From Leucocoprinus leucothites (Eukaryota > Basidiomycota > Agaricomycetes > Agaricales > Agaricaceae): DNA of 64,000 bases. The translations under genes were made by a program, and so were the position numbers. Within the stretch, counting starts at the first letter, position 1. Each line of letters starts with the position of its first letter. The stretch is from positions 2,666,001-2,730,000 of the forward strand of contig JAACJO010000001.1 of assembly GCA_013368445.1 (NCBI GenBank), given 5' to 3'. Below the pieces are notes generated by a model, which was not told the origin of the DNA, made no database searches, and was given only the letters and a program-made list of their open reading frames with translations. Shown here in pieces: positions 52,936 through 64,000 of the stretch.

Positions 52936-54528
52936 CAGTGGCTCAAAAAAATGTCCCAATGTTTTCGCATTTTGGACATATTTGCTAATACCAGGGCAGA
53001 TATATGGCCTAGCATCCTGAAAATATTCACACAGGTATCTTGACATATTGGGAGCATATATTCCCATGATCACATGACCTTGTACATTAATGAATTATTA
53101 ATGAATTATCGAAAATATCTACTCATTGGGACAGTTTTTTGACCCCCTGTCAGCCTCCTAGTATCTACCTTGTAATATGCCAGGGGAGCATCAGGGCAGG
53201 TGTGGGAGTAATAAAAATGATCATGTGACCTTGGTTGAAATGTTGAGATGGTTACAACTGTCTTTCTTCCTACCACTACATCATGAAAGCTATCTCCTCT
53301 ACCCAATACTCTCAAGTCACTTCTCTTCTCAAAGATGGCCACTCCTTGTGCCAGATTGAACATAAAACTGGTCTAGGCAAGTCTACTGTTGGGAGGATCA
53401 AGAAAGAAGTTGATGGGGACAAGGAAAACAACAAGGGAGGATGTCCTTCCAAGCTTTCTCCTTGTGATAAAAAAGCAATAATTCACCAAATAACCTCTGG
53501 AAAGCTAGACAATGCTGTCCAGGCTACAAATTTCATTAACTCTACTCTGTCTGACCCTGTCATACCCCAAACTGTCAGAAATAACCTTCAGAACAATGGA
53601 TTTTGCTCTGTAACCAAGATCAAATGACCTCTACTCAAAAAGCAACATCATGAGGAACACCTTGACTTTGCACATGAACATAGGAATTGGACAGTGGATG
53701 ACTGGAAGAGGGTGTTGTGGACAGATGAAATAAAGATCAACAGGATTGGGTCAGATGGAAAGGTGTATACCTGGAAGAAGAGGGGGGAACCACTGTCAGA
53801 TAGGACCACTCTCCCTACTGTTAAACATGGAGGAGGTGGCAACATGATGGTGTGGGGGTGTATGGGGTGGAATGGGGTAGGAAAGCTGATGGATGTTCAA
53901 GGGAATATGGATGCAGTGCAATACTGCGAGATTTTGGACAATGGGGTGGTGGAAAGCTTTGAAAAGTTGGAGATGGAGGAGGAGGAGAGGATATTCCAGC
54001 AGGATAATAACCCAAAACACACCTCAAAGCTGGGACAACAATGGTTTGTGGACAACAACATTCAAGTTCTATCATGGCCTGCACAGTCCCCTGACCTAAA
54101 TCCTATTGAACACCTCTGGACCTACCTGAAGGACCAGCTGAAGGCATATGAAAGACCACCCAAGGGAGTATTTGAATTGTGGGAGAGGCTAGTGAAGGAG
54201 TGGAATAAGATTCCAGCAGAAAGGTGCCAAAGGCTGATAGAAAGCATGCCCAGAAGGATTGAAGCAGTTATCAGGGCAAGAGGAGGTTATACAAAGTATT
54301 GAGTAGGTAGATAACAGGGGGTCAAAAAACTGTCCCAATGAGTAGATATCTTCAATAATTCATTAATAATTCATTGATGTACAAAGTCATGTGATCATGG
54401 GAATATATGCTCCCAATATGTCAAGGTACCTGTGTGAATATTTTCAGGATGCTAGGCCATATATCTACTGTGGTATAAGCAAATATGTCCAGAATGTGAA
54501 AACATTGGGACATTTTTTTGAGCCACTG
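52936..54528 (+). mobile_element. Tc1/mariner element Tc1-2, complete ends
   Basis: 1593 bp, TA on both sides (52934-52935, 54529-54530), terminal repeats 52936-53149 and 54315-54528. Both tips read CAGTGGCTCAAAAAA, so the ends are complete, unlike Tc1-1. Internal sequence is nearly identical to Tc1-1. Confidence 0.93.
53283..54302 (+). pseudogene. Tc1 transposase with a single in-frame stop
   Basis: 339 codons starting MKAISSTQYSQVTSLLKDGH, with helix-turn-helix (HSLCQIEHKTGLGKSTVGRI) and catalytic residues Asp148 (VLWTDE), Asp241 (FQQDNN) and Glu276 (NPIEHLW) in DD34E spacing. The only stop is TGA at codon 115 (53625-53627), the same codon as in Tc1-1, before PLLKKQH; CGA is the expected ancestor (RPLL is common in Tc1 transposases). 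All three catalytic residues are in place. As read, the protein is cut before the catalytic domain. Confidence 0.92.
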
Positions 54529-54540
54529 TATTGTGATATA

Positions 54541-55932
54541 CAGCTATAGACTCTGGTATAATGAGTACACCCGTTGCAAGGCGCACCTGGCCAGCCTTAC
54601 CAAGATGTAGTGTTATGCTGCTCTTTGGATTGTCAGTGCCTTCCACACCTCCCCTACAGGTGGGGCTGAGGCCCTTGCCGGCCTCATCCCGGTCCACCTG
54701 CACCTCAAGAAGCTTGCTTTGTGGTCATTGTTCCACATTGCGACTCTTTCTCGCACCCACCCTCTGAGATCCTTAGTGGGCAGGGGCACTCTGGCTGGTG
54801 TGTCTATGCACTACCACCACCTTTTGAATCTTGGGAGGGCAGCAGATCACACCTGATCTTCTATTGTAGAGGCTGCTTCCAAGCTTCCCCAACTTACTGA
54901 GTGCTTCGATGCAAATGCTGCTGAAGCCTGCCCAGGACACCAGCTCATGGACTGCTTTGTGGACAGGGTCAAATTCAAAGAGGTTGACAATGATCAAGAT
55001 GATGCTGACAAACTCTGGGCATTGGAATCTACATATGAATATGCCAGATCCAATCTTGACTATGTGACAGTGGCTACTGATGCTTCGGTGCACACTGATC
55101 ATACTATTCAGGCAGTTGCTGCTGTCTGTCTCTTGCATAGGGACAAGCTGCTTTGGCAGTTCTGCCATGCAGTAGGCAAAGCCACTGCACTGGATGCAGA
55201 ACTATTTGCCCTTCACCTCGGGGTTGAGCATGCTTGTCATATGCCTGATGCCAAGTTGATTGTCCTATTCACTGACCACATCACTGCAGTGTGATCAGCA
55301 GTGGACCCATCTACCCACTCTGGCCAGGCTCACTCCCTGGCAGTGTGTGGCCATCTGATGGAGTGGCTTGGTGCTGATGCTGAGCACACCATTGAATTCC
55401 ATGAGGTCTGCTCTCATTTGAAGTGGCCCTTTTATCATTCAGTTCATGCTTATGTAACTGATCCCTCTTTCCAGGTGAATATGGGGGCTCGTCCCTCTAC
55501 TACCCTTGGATATTTGCATAAGGCCAAGGTCGAGGCTTGCAAAGACAAGTGGATAAGACTGTTTGCTATTTCTACTTATGCTGGTAAGGACTTCCTTTGT
55601 CTCCATAAGGGAGACGATAAATTTATTCAGCCCACATACCTCCATAGTGGAGCATGGCTGCCAAAACTCACATCTTCAACACTTTGTGTACAGGTGTCTT
55701 GGGAAATACTCAACCATGCCCCTATCAGGTCCTACAGGGCCCAGTTCCACATCCAGGAGGATATCTCTTGTCTTTGCAGGTTTGCCTTTGAAACTCATTA
55801 GCACATCTTAACCTCTGTCAGAGGTTCCACAGTGAGGAGGTGGACTTCCCCTCCTACTTTGACAAACTTGTCAATTTCTGCAACAAGAATCTACTTGCAT
55901 TTTCTTTTGCCATGCCTCCCCTGGGGGGCTAA
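54541..55932 (+). pseudogene. E3 ORF2 C-terminal part: RNase H and zinc finger
   Basis: YSYRLWYNEYTRCKAHLASL, SAFHTSPTGGAEALAGLIPV, then RNase H blocks VATDASVHTDHTIQAVAAV, ATALDAELFALHLG and IVLFTDHITAV. These keep all three acidic residues, making this the best preserved E RNase H here. The C-terminal DKFIQPTYLHSGAWLPKL and LNHAPIRSYRAQF precede CLCRFAFETH. Stops: TAG near 54609, TGA near 54855, TGA near 55293 (a CGA/CAA-type codon in E1, ITAARS), TAG near 55799. Confidence 0.85.
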
Positions 55933-56513
55933 CATATACCATCACGTGCTTTTTGGGGTCCGCTGGGTTCCAGTAAGTCCCTTCCCATATTGCTAATTAT
56001 TCTGCAGGCTCGGGCCAGTTTCTCCTGGGTAAGGTAAAGTAGGCTTTTGGCTGGGTAAAGCTCCATGATCAGGGAGGCAGCTAGAGGCAATGCACCATGC
56101 CTAGGGCACCTTCTGTTTACACATGTGAGTAAAGAGACTCCTCAGGGTCATTGAAGGGCTGCTCACCATTCCCCAACTTGCCTGTGGGGGGCCAGTTTTG
56201 TTCTGTGTGGGGCAACTTGCAATGTAGGGGAGGGCAGTCTGGGGTCTGGTATAGGTCCCTGATGGTGTGGGTGGCAATACTGGTGGCTCGATTGCTGTGC
56301 TCTCTCACAGTGGCAGGCTATTACTACTACATCTGTGTTGGGCTTTGGTCTGAGGCAGGTGGTTTCCATGGCAGTGAGCAGGCATATTCTGCTTGAGATG
56401 TGAGAGGCATTTTCTCTCATGTTTGCTGTTTAGAGTACTCTTTTGTATTCGACCAGACTGCTATCGTGCACCAGTATATAAATTTATGATAATAATAAAT
56501 AAATAAATAAAAA
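55933..56513 (+). other. E3 3' untranslated region and tail
   Basis: Noncoding, collinear with the E1 pieces 35207-35324 and 37928-38376. It ends CAGACTGCTATCGTGCACCA, TATAAATTTATGA and an (AAAT)n-like tail. Confidence 0.65.
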
Positions 56514-56944
56514 GACACTGCAACTGTTTGGTTTGACCTATGGAACTCTCAGTCAGGAGCCAGTGCCAAGAAGCTCCTTAACAAGTACCTTGACTTCAAT
56601 GGTATTCAGGCTGTCATCAAGCCTGCCCATGCCCACCCCAGTGTCCCCCAGTGCCAGCACTGCTGGTGCTTCAGTCACTCTACTCCCACCTGCCACAACT
56701 GCATGCTCAGGTGTTCCCAGTGTGGTGGTCCTCACTGTAGTGAGAATTATCACTCCACATTGTCATACTGTAAGGGGAGTCTGAAGGCAAACCCCCCCAT
56801 CCTGCCCACACCTCCCAGGGAACCCTGTTCCCAAATCTCATGTATCAACTGCAAGGGTGGTCATGCAGCTGATGATCAAAAGTGTCCGTTCTGGTGCCAC
56901 TGGTTCAACTGTGATTGGCTTAGCCATCACAAGGAGGACAATAG
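56514..56944 (+). pseudogene. F3 ORF1 C-terminal part
   Basis: Reads DTATVWFDLWNSQSGASAKK as a natural continuation of an F ORF1, then CQHCWCFSHSTPTC, CSQCGGPHCSENY and CINCKGGHAADDQKC, and LSHHKEDN. Cut at 56944 by an LTR (TGTTAG) just before the NRRPW end seen in F1 and F2. The N-terminal part is missing to the left, where E3 lies; no matching duplication was found, so a rearrangement is possible. Confidence 0.75.
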
Positions 56945-57096
56945 TGTTAGAATAAGCGTGGTCTATGGCAACGATCTATTAGCACTAGATTACAAATCTG
57001 TGGGCCTAGGGATTCCGGATAAGGGACAATGTATTCAAGGTAGAACATGACAAGGTGATAACCTTGCTGTGTTCATAACTATATACAACAACACAC
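56945..57096 (+). repeat. LTR-3 left fragment
   Basis: TGTTAGAATAAGCG... starts exactly where F ORF1 is cut and is unlike LTR-2 or the Copia-1 LTR. A8 is inserted in it, so the right end and the second target copy (aatag expected) lie beyond the window. Confidence 0.45.
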
Positions 57097-57173
57097 ACCT
57101 CCTTTCCCTCTAACCACTATCATTGATTTCTTTGACAGTATCTACATACATATTGGCTATGAATACTATTGAA

Positions 57174-59926
57174 ATGACTACACTATTGCACTAGGTGGAC
57201 CTTAAGGGTACCCCACTGCTGTCTTCAGACCCCATGAACATCACCGACACTGAAACATGTGTCTCATCCAGCAAGTGTGACTACTCAAATTTACCTGCTT
57301 TATCTATCAAATCAACCAGGCATTCCATCCATGATGATGCTAAGTCTGCTGCCTCCTCTAGGGCTGGCTCAGAAGAAGACAAGAGTGGTGAGAGCGATTC
57401 TGATTTGTCTGATAACTCAACCCCCTCTTCCCCCATAATTGTCTCTATTGCACTATTGCATGCAGCATTGCAGTCATCCCTCAGAACTCCCCCTCCCCCT
57501 TCGTCATGTGCCAGGCAAGCTCATGCTCATGAGGCTCACAAAGGTTTGGACACCACCCCCAAAGCCATCTCAAGAACAGCATCTATGAGTGCATATGATG
57601 GCTTCAAATTGCCTATTCCCTTCTGCCCTTATGGTGAGGGGTTCCTAGGTGAGCTCAAACAACCTGATCTTTTGAACTTGAACTCTCATAGGGACATGTG
57701 AAGTGACCAAGAGGATGGGGTATTCAGCAACAGGGAGCCAGACACTCATCTATTTGGACCCCCACCCACCTCAAGGCTGCCTCATACGAACCATGGATCC
57801 ACTGAGTCAGTAAATGCTGTGCCATCTGGCACTCCGGCCACTTTCTTTGCTGGATCATCTGATACTAATAACATCACACCTGACATCACACATGATGTCA
57901 CTGGTGATGTCACTGCACAGCCACAGGAGCCTAGGCCTGCACAGCCATATCTTCTGGATCTTAAGGATCCATCAAATATGGCCACCGAAGAAACCATGAT
58001 GGTCAGTGAAGCTGCCTTCAAAGCGCTTGAGGTGCTTAAATATGTTACTAATTTCTTTAAACATTGTGCTATTCTGGGACTGCAACCCGGAGAAAAGGAC
58101 CTGAGGTTTCCCCAAATGGGGGAACTAATCTATTGTCTACTTACAACTATGTTTAAATCAGGCTAGGACTGCCTCCCCATCAATGGCGAAAGCAGCCTCA
58201 TGATCATTGAGGCGCTGAGACAATATCTTAGCCCTCCCTCCAATATCCCCATGACAGACTCTTCCCCTTCTCCAAAGGGTAAGGGTAAGGGAAAGAAGGC
58301 ATGTAAATCCTCTCTGTCTGCTATCTCTACTCCTCTATTCCTGTCTGGCATTGTTGTTGGGCAAACTAACTCTACAGCTCGCATTGATAATGACACCATA
58401 AATGTTGACCAAGCCCCTCCCATGGAGGGTACCCTTCCTCCCCCCAGAATGACATCTCATCTTCTGGTAAGGCACATGACATCTCATCTGTGTCAGGCTC
58501 CCAAAAGGCAAAGAATGACATCATGTCTTCTAAGCCTGCCAGCTCTATCTGCATCTCTCAGGCTCCCCCTCCACCTTCCAATCACGTGTCCCCAAGGAAT
58601 GGGAATGGCAATTTCAAGCACTCAGTTGGGCACCCTTCATCTGATGGCCAGGCTCAGCCATCAAAACCTAACTCTAAGAGCACCTCTGAAATGCTGCCCC
58701 CCATTTCCCCTCCTAACCATAAGGCATCCACCAAACCCCTTACAGAACATTTTAACAAGAAGAGTGTGTTGTTTGCTGATGCTGCCCAACAGGGTGTTCA
58801 GCTGGCAGCTTCCTCTTCCACCTCTTCCACCATTGATGGGGTTAAGATGCAAGAAATAATACTCACCTTCCCTAAACTCTCATATGATAAAGTCCTTGCC
58901 ATGTACAAGGCAGCTTTCGGTGGTGCCCAACCTCAAGCACCCAAACCTTCAACTTCAAGTGCTCAACATGCTAAACCTAAAATGACAATGCATGGCCCTA
59001 CACGCTGCCAAGTCCTTATTCCTTTTGAGGGAAACATCATTGCAGACCACATCAAAGACTTCAATAAAGCAGCTGAATTTTTCAATTGCAGTCTCATCGC
59101 CACACAATCTAAACTTTGTGTAGAATCTGTTCACAAGTCATACAATGGCATCTCCATAGCCACATCAGGTGTTGCTACACCTACTGACCTTGACACAATC
59201 AAATCCTGGCTGAAAAAAGCCTGACAACTTGGAGATACTATCCCCATTGAGCCCCATCTTCTACAGTCCAAATCATTCCTCAAAATCATTGGCATCCCAT
59301 ATTGGGTAGCTAATTCTTCCAATCCTCTCTCCCCTGCCTTTGTTGAGCAGGCCCTCAGCCAATCCCCCCTCTTCAAAAATGTCATTCTTGCTGCTCGCCC
59401 TCATGTCATAAAAGCTTCCCCTAAGTCAGATACAGCTGTTATTTGGTTCAACATCTGGGATTCCCAAAACAGCACCAAGGCCAAGATGTTGGTCAACCAT
59501 ACTATCAACTTCGGCCATCATGTTGGCACTATTTGTGCCACCAGTATGCACCCTGGTGTGGCACAATGCAGAAACTGCTGGCAATGGGGTCACCCCACTC
59601 ATGTGTGTTGTGTCCTTGGTGCACACTGTCAAATCTGTGGTGGCCCTCATCATGTTGAGAATCATTGTTCCATGGCCTGGTGCTGTAAAGCTAACTCTAA
59701 ATCCAACCCCCCTCGTGATGCTACCCCTGATGGTATCCCATGCCCCCACCTCAAGAACTTCAAGTGTCTCAACAGCAAAGGTGACCACCATGCAAACAAC
59801 ACTAAATGCCCTTTCTGGAGAAACAGGTTCAACTGCACCTGGCACTCTAACAAAGCTGCTGAGTCACGCACTGCACGTGCTGTCCATGCCAATACCAATC
59901 GCTCCAGTGGTGGAGTTGCTGTTTAA
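57174..59926 (+). pseudogene. A8 ORF1 remnant with zinc knuckles
   Basis: Starts ATG 57174 (MTTLLH-stop-VDLKGTPLL; the TAG replaces Trp of HWVDLKG). Continues FKLPIPFCPYGEGFLGELKQ, FGPPPTSRL, LKDPSNMATEETMMVSEAAF. A one-base frame change lies near 58445 in a C-run. Second half: SYDKVLAMYKAAFGGAQPQA, RCQVLIPFEGNIIADHIKDF, zinc knuckles CRNCWQWGHPTHVC, CQICGGPHHVENH and CLNSKGDHHANNTKC (Ser for one zinc Cys). TGA near 59222 (KKA-stop-QLG, formerly Trp). Ends GGVAV-TAA at 59924-59926, two bases before ORF2. Best guide to the full ORF1 length (about 917 codons). Confidence 0.87.
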
Positions 59927-60604
59927 ATATGCCTGGTAAGAACAATGCTATTTCTTCTGTTTGTATCTATTCGCAAAATGTGGGATGCTCTTATGTCCTT
60001 GTTGATACTATCCTCGAGTCCAAGAAGCTGGACTTTGACATTGTTTTCCTACAGGAACCTCCATGGAATCACATCCACAAAGCACCCTCTACAACCAACC
60101 CTGAAGGGGACAATGTCATAGGTGCCTCTATCCATCCCAATTGGCTGTGTATGGTTTGCCCTACCAAGTCCAATGACCCTTGCCCCCACACTTTGACTTA
60201 TGTTTATAGACATCTTCTCCATATGAGACCCATCCTTCAACAGGATTGGGTCAATCATCACGATATTCAAATTCTCGGACTATTCAATCAGGGTAACTAT
60301 ATCCATTTCCTAAACATATATTCTGATTCATCATCTTTGGTGATTACTTTTCTCTCAACAAATTTCATTGACATTCCTAACATTGTTTTCATGGGAGGTG
60401 ACTTCAACTGTCATTCTCCTGAATGGGATCCTCTTACTTCCCATCTCCCTCATTCTGCCATAACTCTAACAGAGTTAGTGGATAGCTTCAATCTCATGAG
60501 GTCTACACTGACTATGTTTTCCCCTACCCATTTCTCTTCCATCAAAGGATATGACAATTCAGTTATTAATCTAATTTTTTGTGCTAACAATTCCACTTCC
60601 CATA

Positions 60605-61223
60605 AGGTAGGGTTCATACGCAACACATATTATCATGTGATAAAGTGTGACAATCTGTACTGGCTACCAATTAGTTAATCCCTCCCTTTTTGAGGGTGTT
60701 TTTGACCAAAAGTCATGAGAGGGTCTGTAGATAATGATTTTACAAGTAATCCCTCAGAGGTATTTTGTCGAAAAAAGGTCGTGATTTTGAGTAGTTTCTG
60801 GATTATCCATTTTTGGATGTCATTATGACGTGTTGATGCGTCGACACGCTCATTAAGCATAGCTATTGACATTTCAGCCTCCTGAATATGCCACAGAAAC
60901 CTCAAACCATTCAAGGGTAATGTACTCAAAGACTTGGACAAGCATCAATTAGCCAAAGAAAACATCCCTCCTGATGGCAACTTTCAACCCCAAACTCCCA
61001 AATCCACACACCCACCACCATGGCCATTATCTCCCATCATCAACACCCACCCGGTATAAAATAGATATACAAGCTATTGTCTATTCTAATTTCTTGATCT
61101 GTGTTTGACCAATATACCTTTCTTGAATCATGAATGTTTGGCAGCATTATTATGAGGCCCTGCCCAGTAGTCACAAGCGGTCACACATCATGTGATGACC
61201 TGTGTTGTGCATGAAACCTACCT
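60605..61223. mobile_element. 619-bp MITE-like element with TA target duplication
   Basis: Starts AGGTAGGGTTCATACGCAAC and ends with the inverted counterpart (gttgtgcatgaaacctacct); 3-4 mismatches over about 23 bp, with weaker pairing continuing to about 60 bp. Flanked by TA (60603-60604, 61224-61225). Removing it with one TA restores the endonuclease frame. No ORF of significance; a TATAAAA box sits at 61055. Non-autonomous; superfamily uncertain (TA target suggests Tc1/mariner, but the tips do not match Tc1-1). Confidence 0.85.
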
Positions 61224-63353
61224 TACTATTGATGTGAATTCGAGACTTCCCTTAGATCACGCACCTTTGCTCATTGATCTCCCAATCCACCTAGATTACA
61301 TTAACTACAGAAAATGTGTACTGCCTAAGAATAGCAATGAAGAGACCACCTTTATTTCTCAGGTCTCAGAGCATCTGGTGGCTCTTGATTGTTCGAATAT
61401 TCACTCCACTTCTTGTTTGGATAATATTTCCAACTCCATTTCTCATATATTTACTGATTCTTGGAATATGAACTCTAAAATTGTATGGATTACTAACCAG
61501 TCAAAAGAATGGTGGACTCCCCACTGCTCTGAGACTTTACTTACTTACAGGAGAACCAAAGAATGAAAAGACTGGCAAGTGTTTAGGGCAGCTACTCGAA
61601 CCGCCAAATGCTCTTTCTTTTATAAGCATATTCATGAAATTGCCTTGACCAACAAACAACCCTGGGACCTTATAGAGTAGGTCAAGCAGCAAAAGCTACC
61701 AGCTATAGAGGGAATCCAATATCAAGGATGCCCATGCAACAATTTACCAGACTTATGGAATGCCCTCCATTTGTCATACAATTCTGCATTGGGCCAGCTG
61801 GTAAGCCCTCACATTCTTAATGAAATGAAAACTATCCCCTCCTGTTCCTGGGCAGACTTCTCTGCTCTGGAACTTACCAAATCCCTCTCATCTTGTGCTA
61901 ACTCCTCAACACCTGGACCCAACCATATTTCTTGGAAATACTTGAAGTCTATTATTGCCCACAACAACTGCCTCAAGAACATCATTCTCATTGCCAATGT
62001 GTGTGTACATCTATTGCACTGGCCAAGTCACTTCAAAGACTCAGTCTCTATTATCATCCCCAAGCCAGATAAACCGGCCTATGATACTCCCAAAGTGTTT
62101 TGACCTATCATCCTACTAAACACTTTAGGTAAACTTATCGAAAAGATGATCACATGCTGCATGCAATTTGAAGCAGTCTCTTCAGGAGCTCTCCACCCAA
62201 ATCAAATGGGAGGGGTTATGCAACACTCCACTGAGGATGCAGGTGTCTTCCTCACTCACATTATTCAGGCCAGATTGGCCAAAGGTATGATCACTAGCAT
62301 TTGTGCTTTTGACATTGCCCAATTCTTCCCCTCTCTAAATTATGATATCCTTACTGACATCCTGCAACACCAGGGGTTCACCCCTGAACTTGTTAAATTT
62401 TTCTCCCACTACCTTATAGGTTGCTCTACTCAATTCATGTGGAATACTTTCCTGTCTGATGCCCATGACATGGATGTTGGCATAGGGCAAGGATCAGCTC
62501 TTTCTCCCATCCTCTCAGCACTCTACTTAGCATCTCTCATGTTCATGTTTGACCAGCATGCTTGTCTACAATCTATTCCCTCTTCCCTTTTATCCTTTGT
62601 TAATGACGGGTTCTGTATCTCTCAAGCAAAGAACTATACTGATATTATCTCTTCTCTCAAATCAGCATATTCCATCATTAACTCCATATGTACTGACCTT
62701 GGTTTAGTCATCAAACATGACAAATCTGAGGTCTTTCACTTCTCACGATATCACAATAACTCCAATCCCCCACTCAACTTATCTGATGTTGGCAGCCCCC
62801 TTCTCTATCCAAAACCCTTCTGGAGGTACCTCAGCTTCTACTTTGATTGTCAACTCTCTTTTCAAGAGCACATTTGATATTATTCTACCAAAGCATTATC
62901 CACTGTGAAAGCTATGGGTATGCTAGGAAACTCTACCTAAGGTCTCCTTCCACTTCAAAAGCAACTTCTATATAGGTCATGTGTTGTCTCTGTGGCTTTC
63001 ATCTATGGTATTTTGAGGGTGCTTGTAACAAGGTGCTTCTCAAGTCCCTTTCTTCTATGCAAAGGCATGCAGCTCTTTGGATTACCAGTGCCTTTCACAC
63101 TTCTCCATTGGGTGGTGTTGAAAGCATTGCCAGACTCATCCCCATCCATCTTCATCTTTGTAAATTAGCCATTTGTTCCTCATTTTGAGTTTCTACTTTA
63201 CCCTCTAATCATGTGTTACATTCTCTTTTATCTGATTGTTTCTCTCTTGACTCTTCCCCCCATTCCCAATTGCTTCATCTTCTCACTCCAGCCAAAAAAG
63301 CTAAAGTCAAAGGCCCTATTATTGATGTAGATAGTTCTCTCTCTCTCGTCTTT

Positions 63354-63480
63354 CTGATTCCTTCTCTCCCTTCACTCCTGAATCCAAGCCTGGGTCTCGT
63401 CTCATGGACATCTTTTCTGATTCCTTCTCTCCCTTCACTCCTGAATCCAAGCCTGGGTCTCGTCTCATGGACATCTTTTC
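63354..63480 (+). repeat. 63-bp tandem duplication in A8 ORF2
   Basis: Two perfect copies of a unit containing cttctctcccttcactcctg and tctcgtctcatggacatctt. Other A copies have it once. It adds 21 codons in frame. Confidence 0.9.
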
Positions 63481-64000
63481 TGATTCCTTTCATTTTCATC
63501 CTTGTAATCACTCGGACAAACACAAAATGTACAAATATGTATCATCCCTTGACTCTGTTTTTTTCTCTTCCTCTTCTGATCATACTTGTATTTCAGTTGT
63601 TACTGACACTTCTGTTCCACTTGTAGGTTCCCTTCAGGCAGTTTCGGTAGCACATTTATATTGCAGCAGATGTTAAGTGTCCCATGCAAAACGGGCAAGC
63701 GGTCAGGCATCTTCTACAGATGCTGAACTCTACTCTATTTGCATTGGCTTAGCCAAAGCCATATCCCTCCAGTGCAATAAAATCATCCTCATCACTGACT
63801 GTCTTCCAGCAGCTAAGCTGGTAGTCAATCTGTCCATTCATTCAAGTCAGTCTCATTCCATCCATGTTTGCCGACTCCTATCTGACTGGCTTGCAGCCAA
63901 ACAATCTTGATCCATCAACTTCTGGGATGTCCCCTCTAAGTGGCATTAGAAGCCCCATCTCAAAGTCCATAATGATGTCACTACCACATGCATCCATGCC

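Larger units (their letters stand above)
54529..56513 (+). mobile_element. LINE E3b, right of Tc1-2
   Basis: Family E ORF2 from the RT connection region to the 3' end, with tail (aataataaataaataaataaaaa). It is followed by family F ORF1. The left junction is Tc1-2, whose other flank is ORF1 sequence, so E3 is not collinear across Tc1-2. Confidence 0.8.
57097..64000 (+). mobile_element. LINE A8, runs off the window
   Basis: 5' end with a degraded leader (cctcctttccctctaaccac). ORF1 and ORF2 are collinear with A2. CpG-poor, so old. Interrupted by the 619-bp MITE at 60605-61223. The 3' end lies beyond base 64000. Confidence 0.88.
59929..64000 (+). pseudogene. A8 ORF2 remnant: endonuclease, RT, RNase H
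   Basis: Endonuclease MPGKNNAISSVCIYSQNVGC, LQEPPW, MGGDFNCHSPEWD (no stop here, unlike A2/A3). After the MITE: SRLPLDHAPLL (catalytic DHAP), RT CAFDIAQFFPSLN, GIGQGSALSPIL and SFVNDG, in which the first Asp of VDD is Asn. RNase H: SVVTDTSVPL, TDAELYSICIG, ITDCLPAAKL. Stops near 61565 (KE-stop-KDW) and 61677 (IE-stop-VKQ), TGA at 62102, and others. A 10-bp deletion near 62990 (CVVSVAFIYG) shifts the frame. A 63-bp in-frame duplication lies at 63354-63480. Confidence 0.87.

Noticed and set aside
56703..57050. ORF continuing past the F3 knuckles (SVRISVVYGNDLLALDYK)
   Set aside because: The extension is LTR-3 sequence; F1 and F2 show the true end NRRPW.
60675..60941. 88-aa minus-strand ORF in the MITE
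   Set aside because: No motif, no upstream context; the element looks noncoding.

Overview
The 64 kb window holds no recognisable host gene. Essentially every kilobase I could assign is a transposable element, and most elements sit inside one another. The content is fungal in character: non-LTR retrotransposons with a gag-like CCHC ORF1, an APE-type endonuclease, RT and RNase H (Tad1/I-like architecture), a Ty1/copia element, two Tc1 elements and a TA-target MITE-like element. Decay is mostly at CpG, which fits a basidiomycete better than ascomycete-type RIP. The species cannot be read from the sequence; Basidiomycota is an inference. I see no rRNA, tRNA or CRISPR.

Families named here: A (autonomous LINE, ORF1+ORF2, about 6.9 kb; copies A1-A8), E (second LINE lineage; E1-E3), B, C and F (LINE-like elements that contain ORF1 but no ORF2; B1-B5, C1, F1-F3), D (ORF1 fragment), Copia-1 (302-bp LTRs), LTR-2 and LTR-3 (LTR pieces), Tc1-1 and Tc1-2, a 619-bp MITE, and an unassigned AT-rich insert (X).

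Layout. 1-23547: element D (minus) split by A1 (itself split by Tc1-1) and by Copia-1 (4394-23321, TSD CGTGC). Copia-1 is split by B1 (which carries solo LTR-2, which carries B2) and by C1 (which carries the full-length A2). 23548-24673: end of B3. 24674-38376: E1, split by A3 (with A4 and A5 inside), A6, and B4 (with a solo Copia-1 LTR). 38377-44591: A7 (minus). 44596-44720: right part of a Copia-1-type LTR. 44721-51094: E2 (minus), split by B5 (with X and F1 inside). 51095-56944: F2, E3 pieces around Tc1-2, F3. 56945-57096: LTR-3 start. 57097-64000: A8, carrying the MITE, running off the window.

Read together, the right halves imply a nest F2 > E2 > LTR > A7 > E1 > B3 > D > Copia-1 > B1 > LTR-2 > B2. 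The inner steps are proven by paired target-site duplications. The outer steps are inferred, because their left halves must lie upstream of base 1. The most interesting biology is the set of ORF1-only families, analogous to mammalian HAL1 (half-a-LINE). One copy (B2) has an intact 635-codon ORF, and these families share 5' and 3' end signatures with the autonomous A family, which suggests a common retrotransposition machinery. Most in-frame stops examined map to former CGA codons, pointing to CpG deamination of silenced copies.
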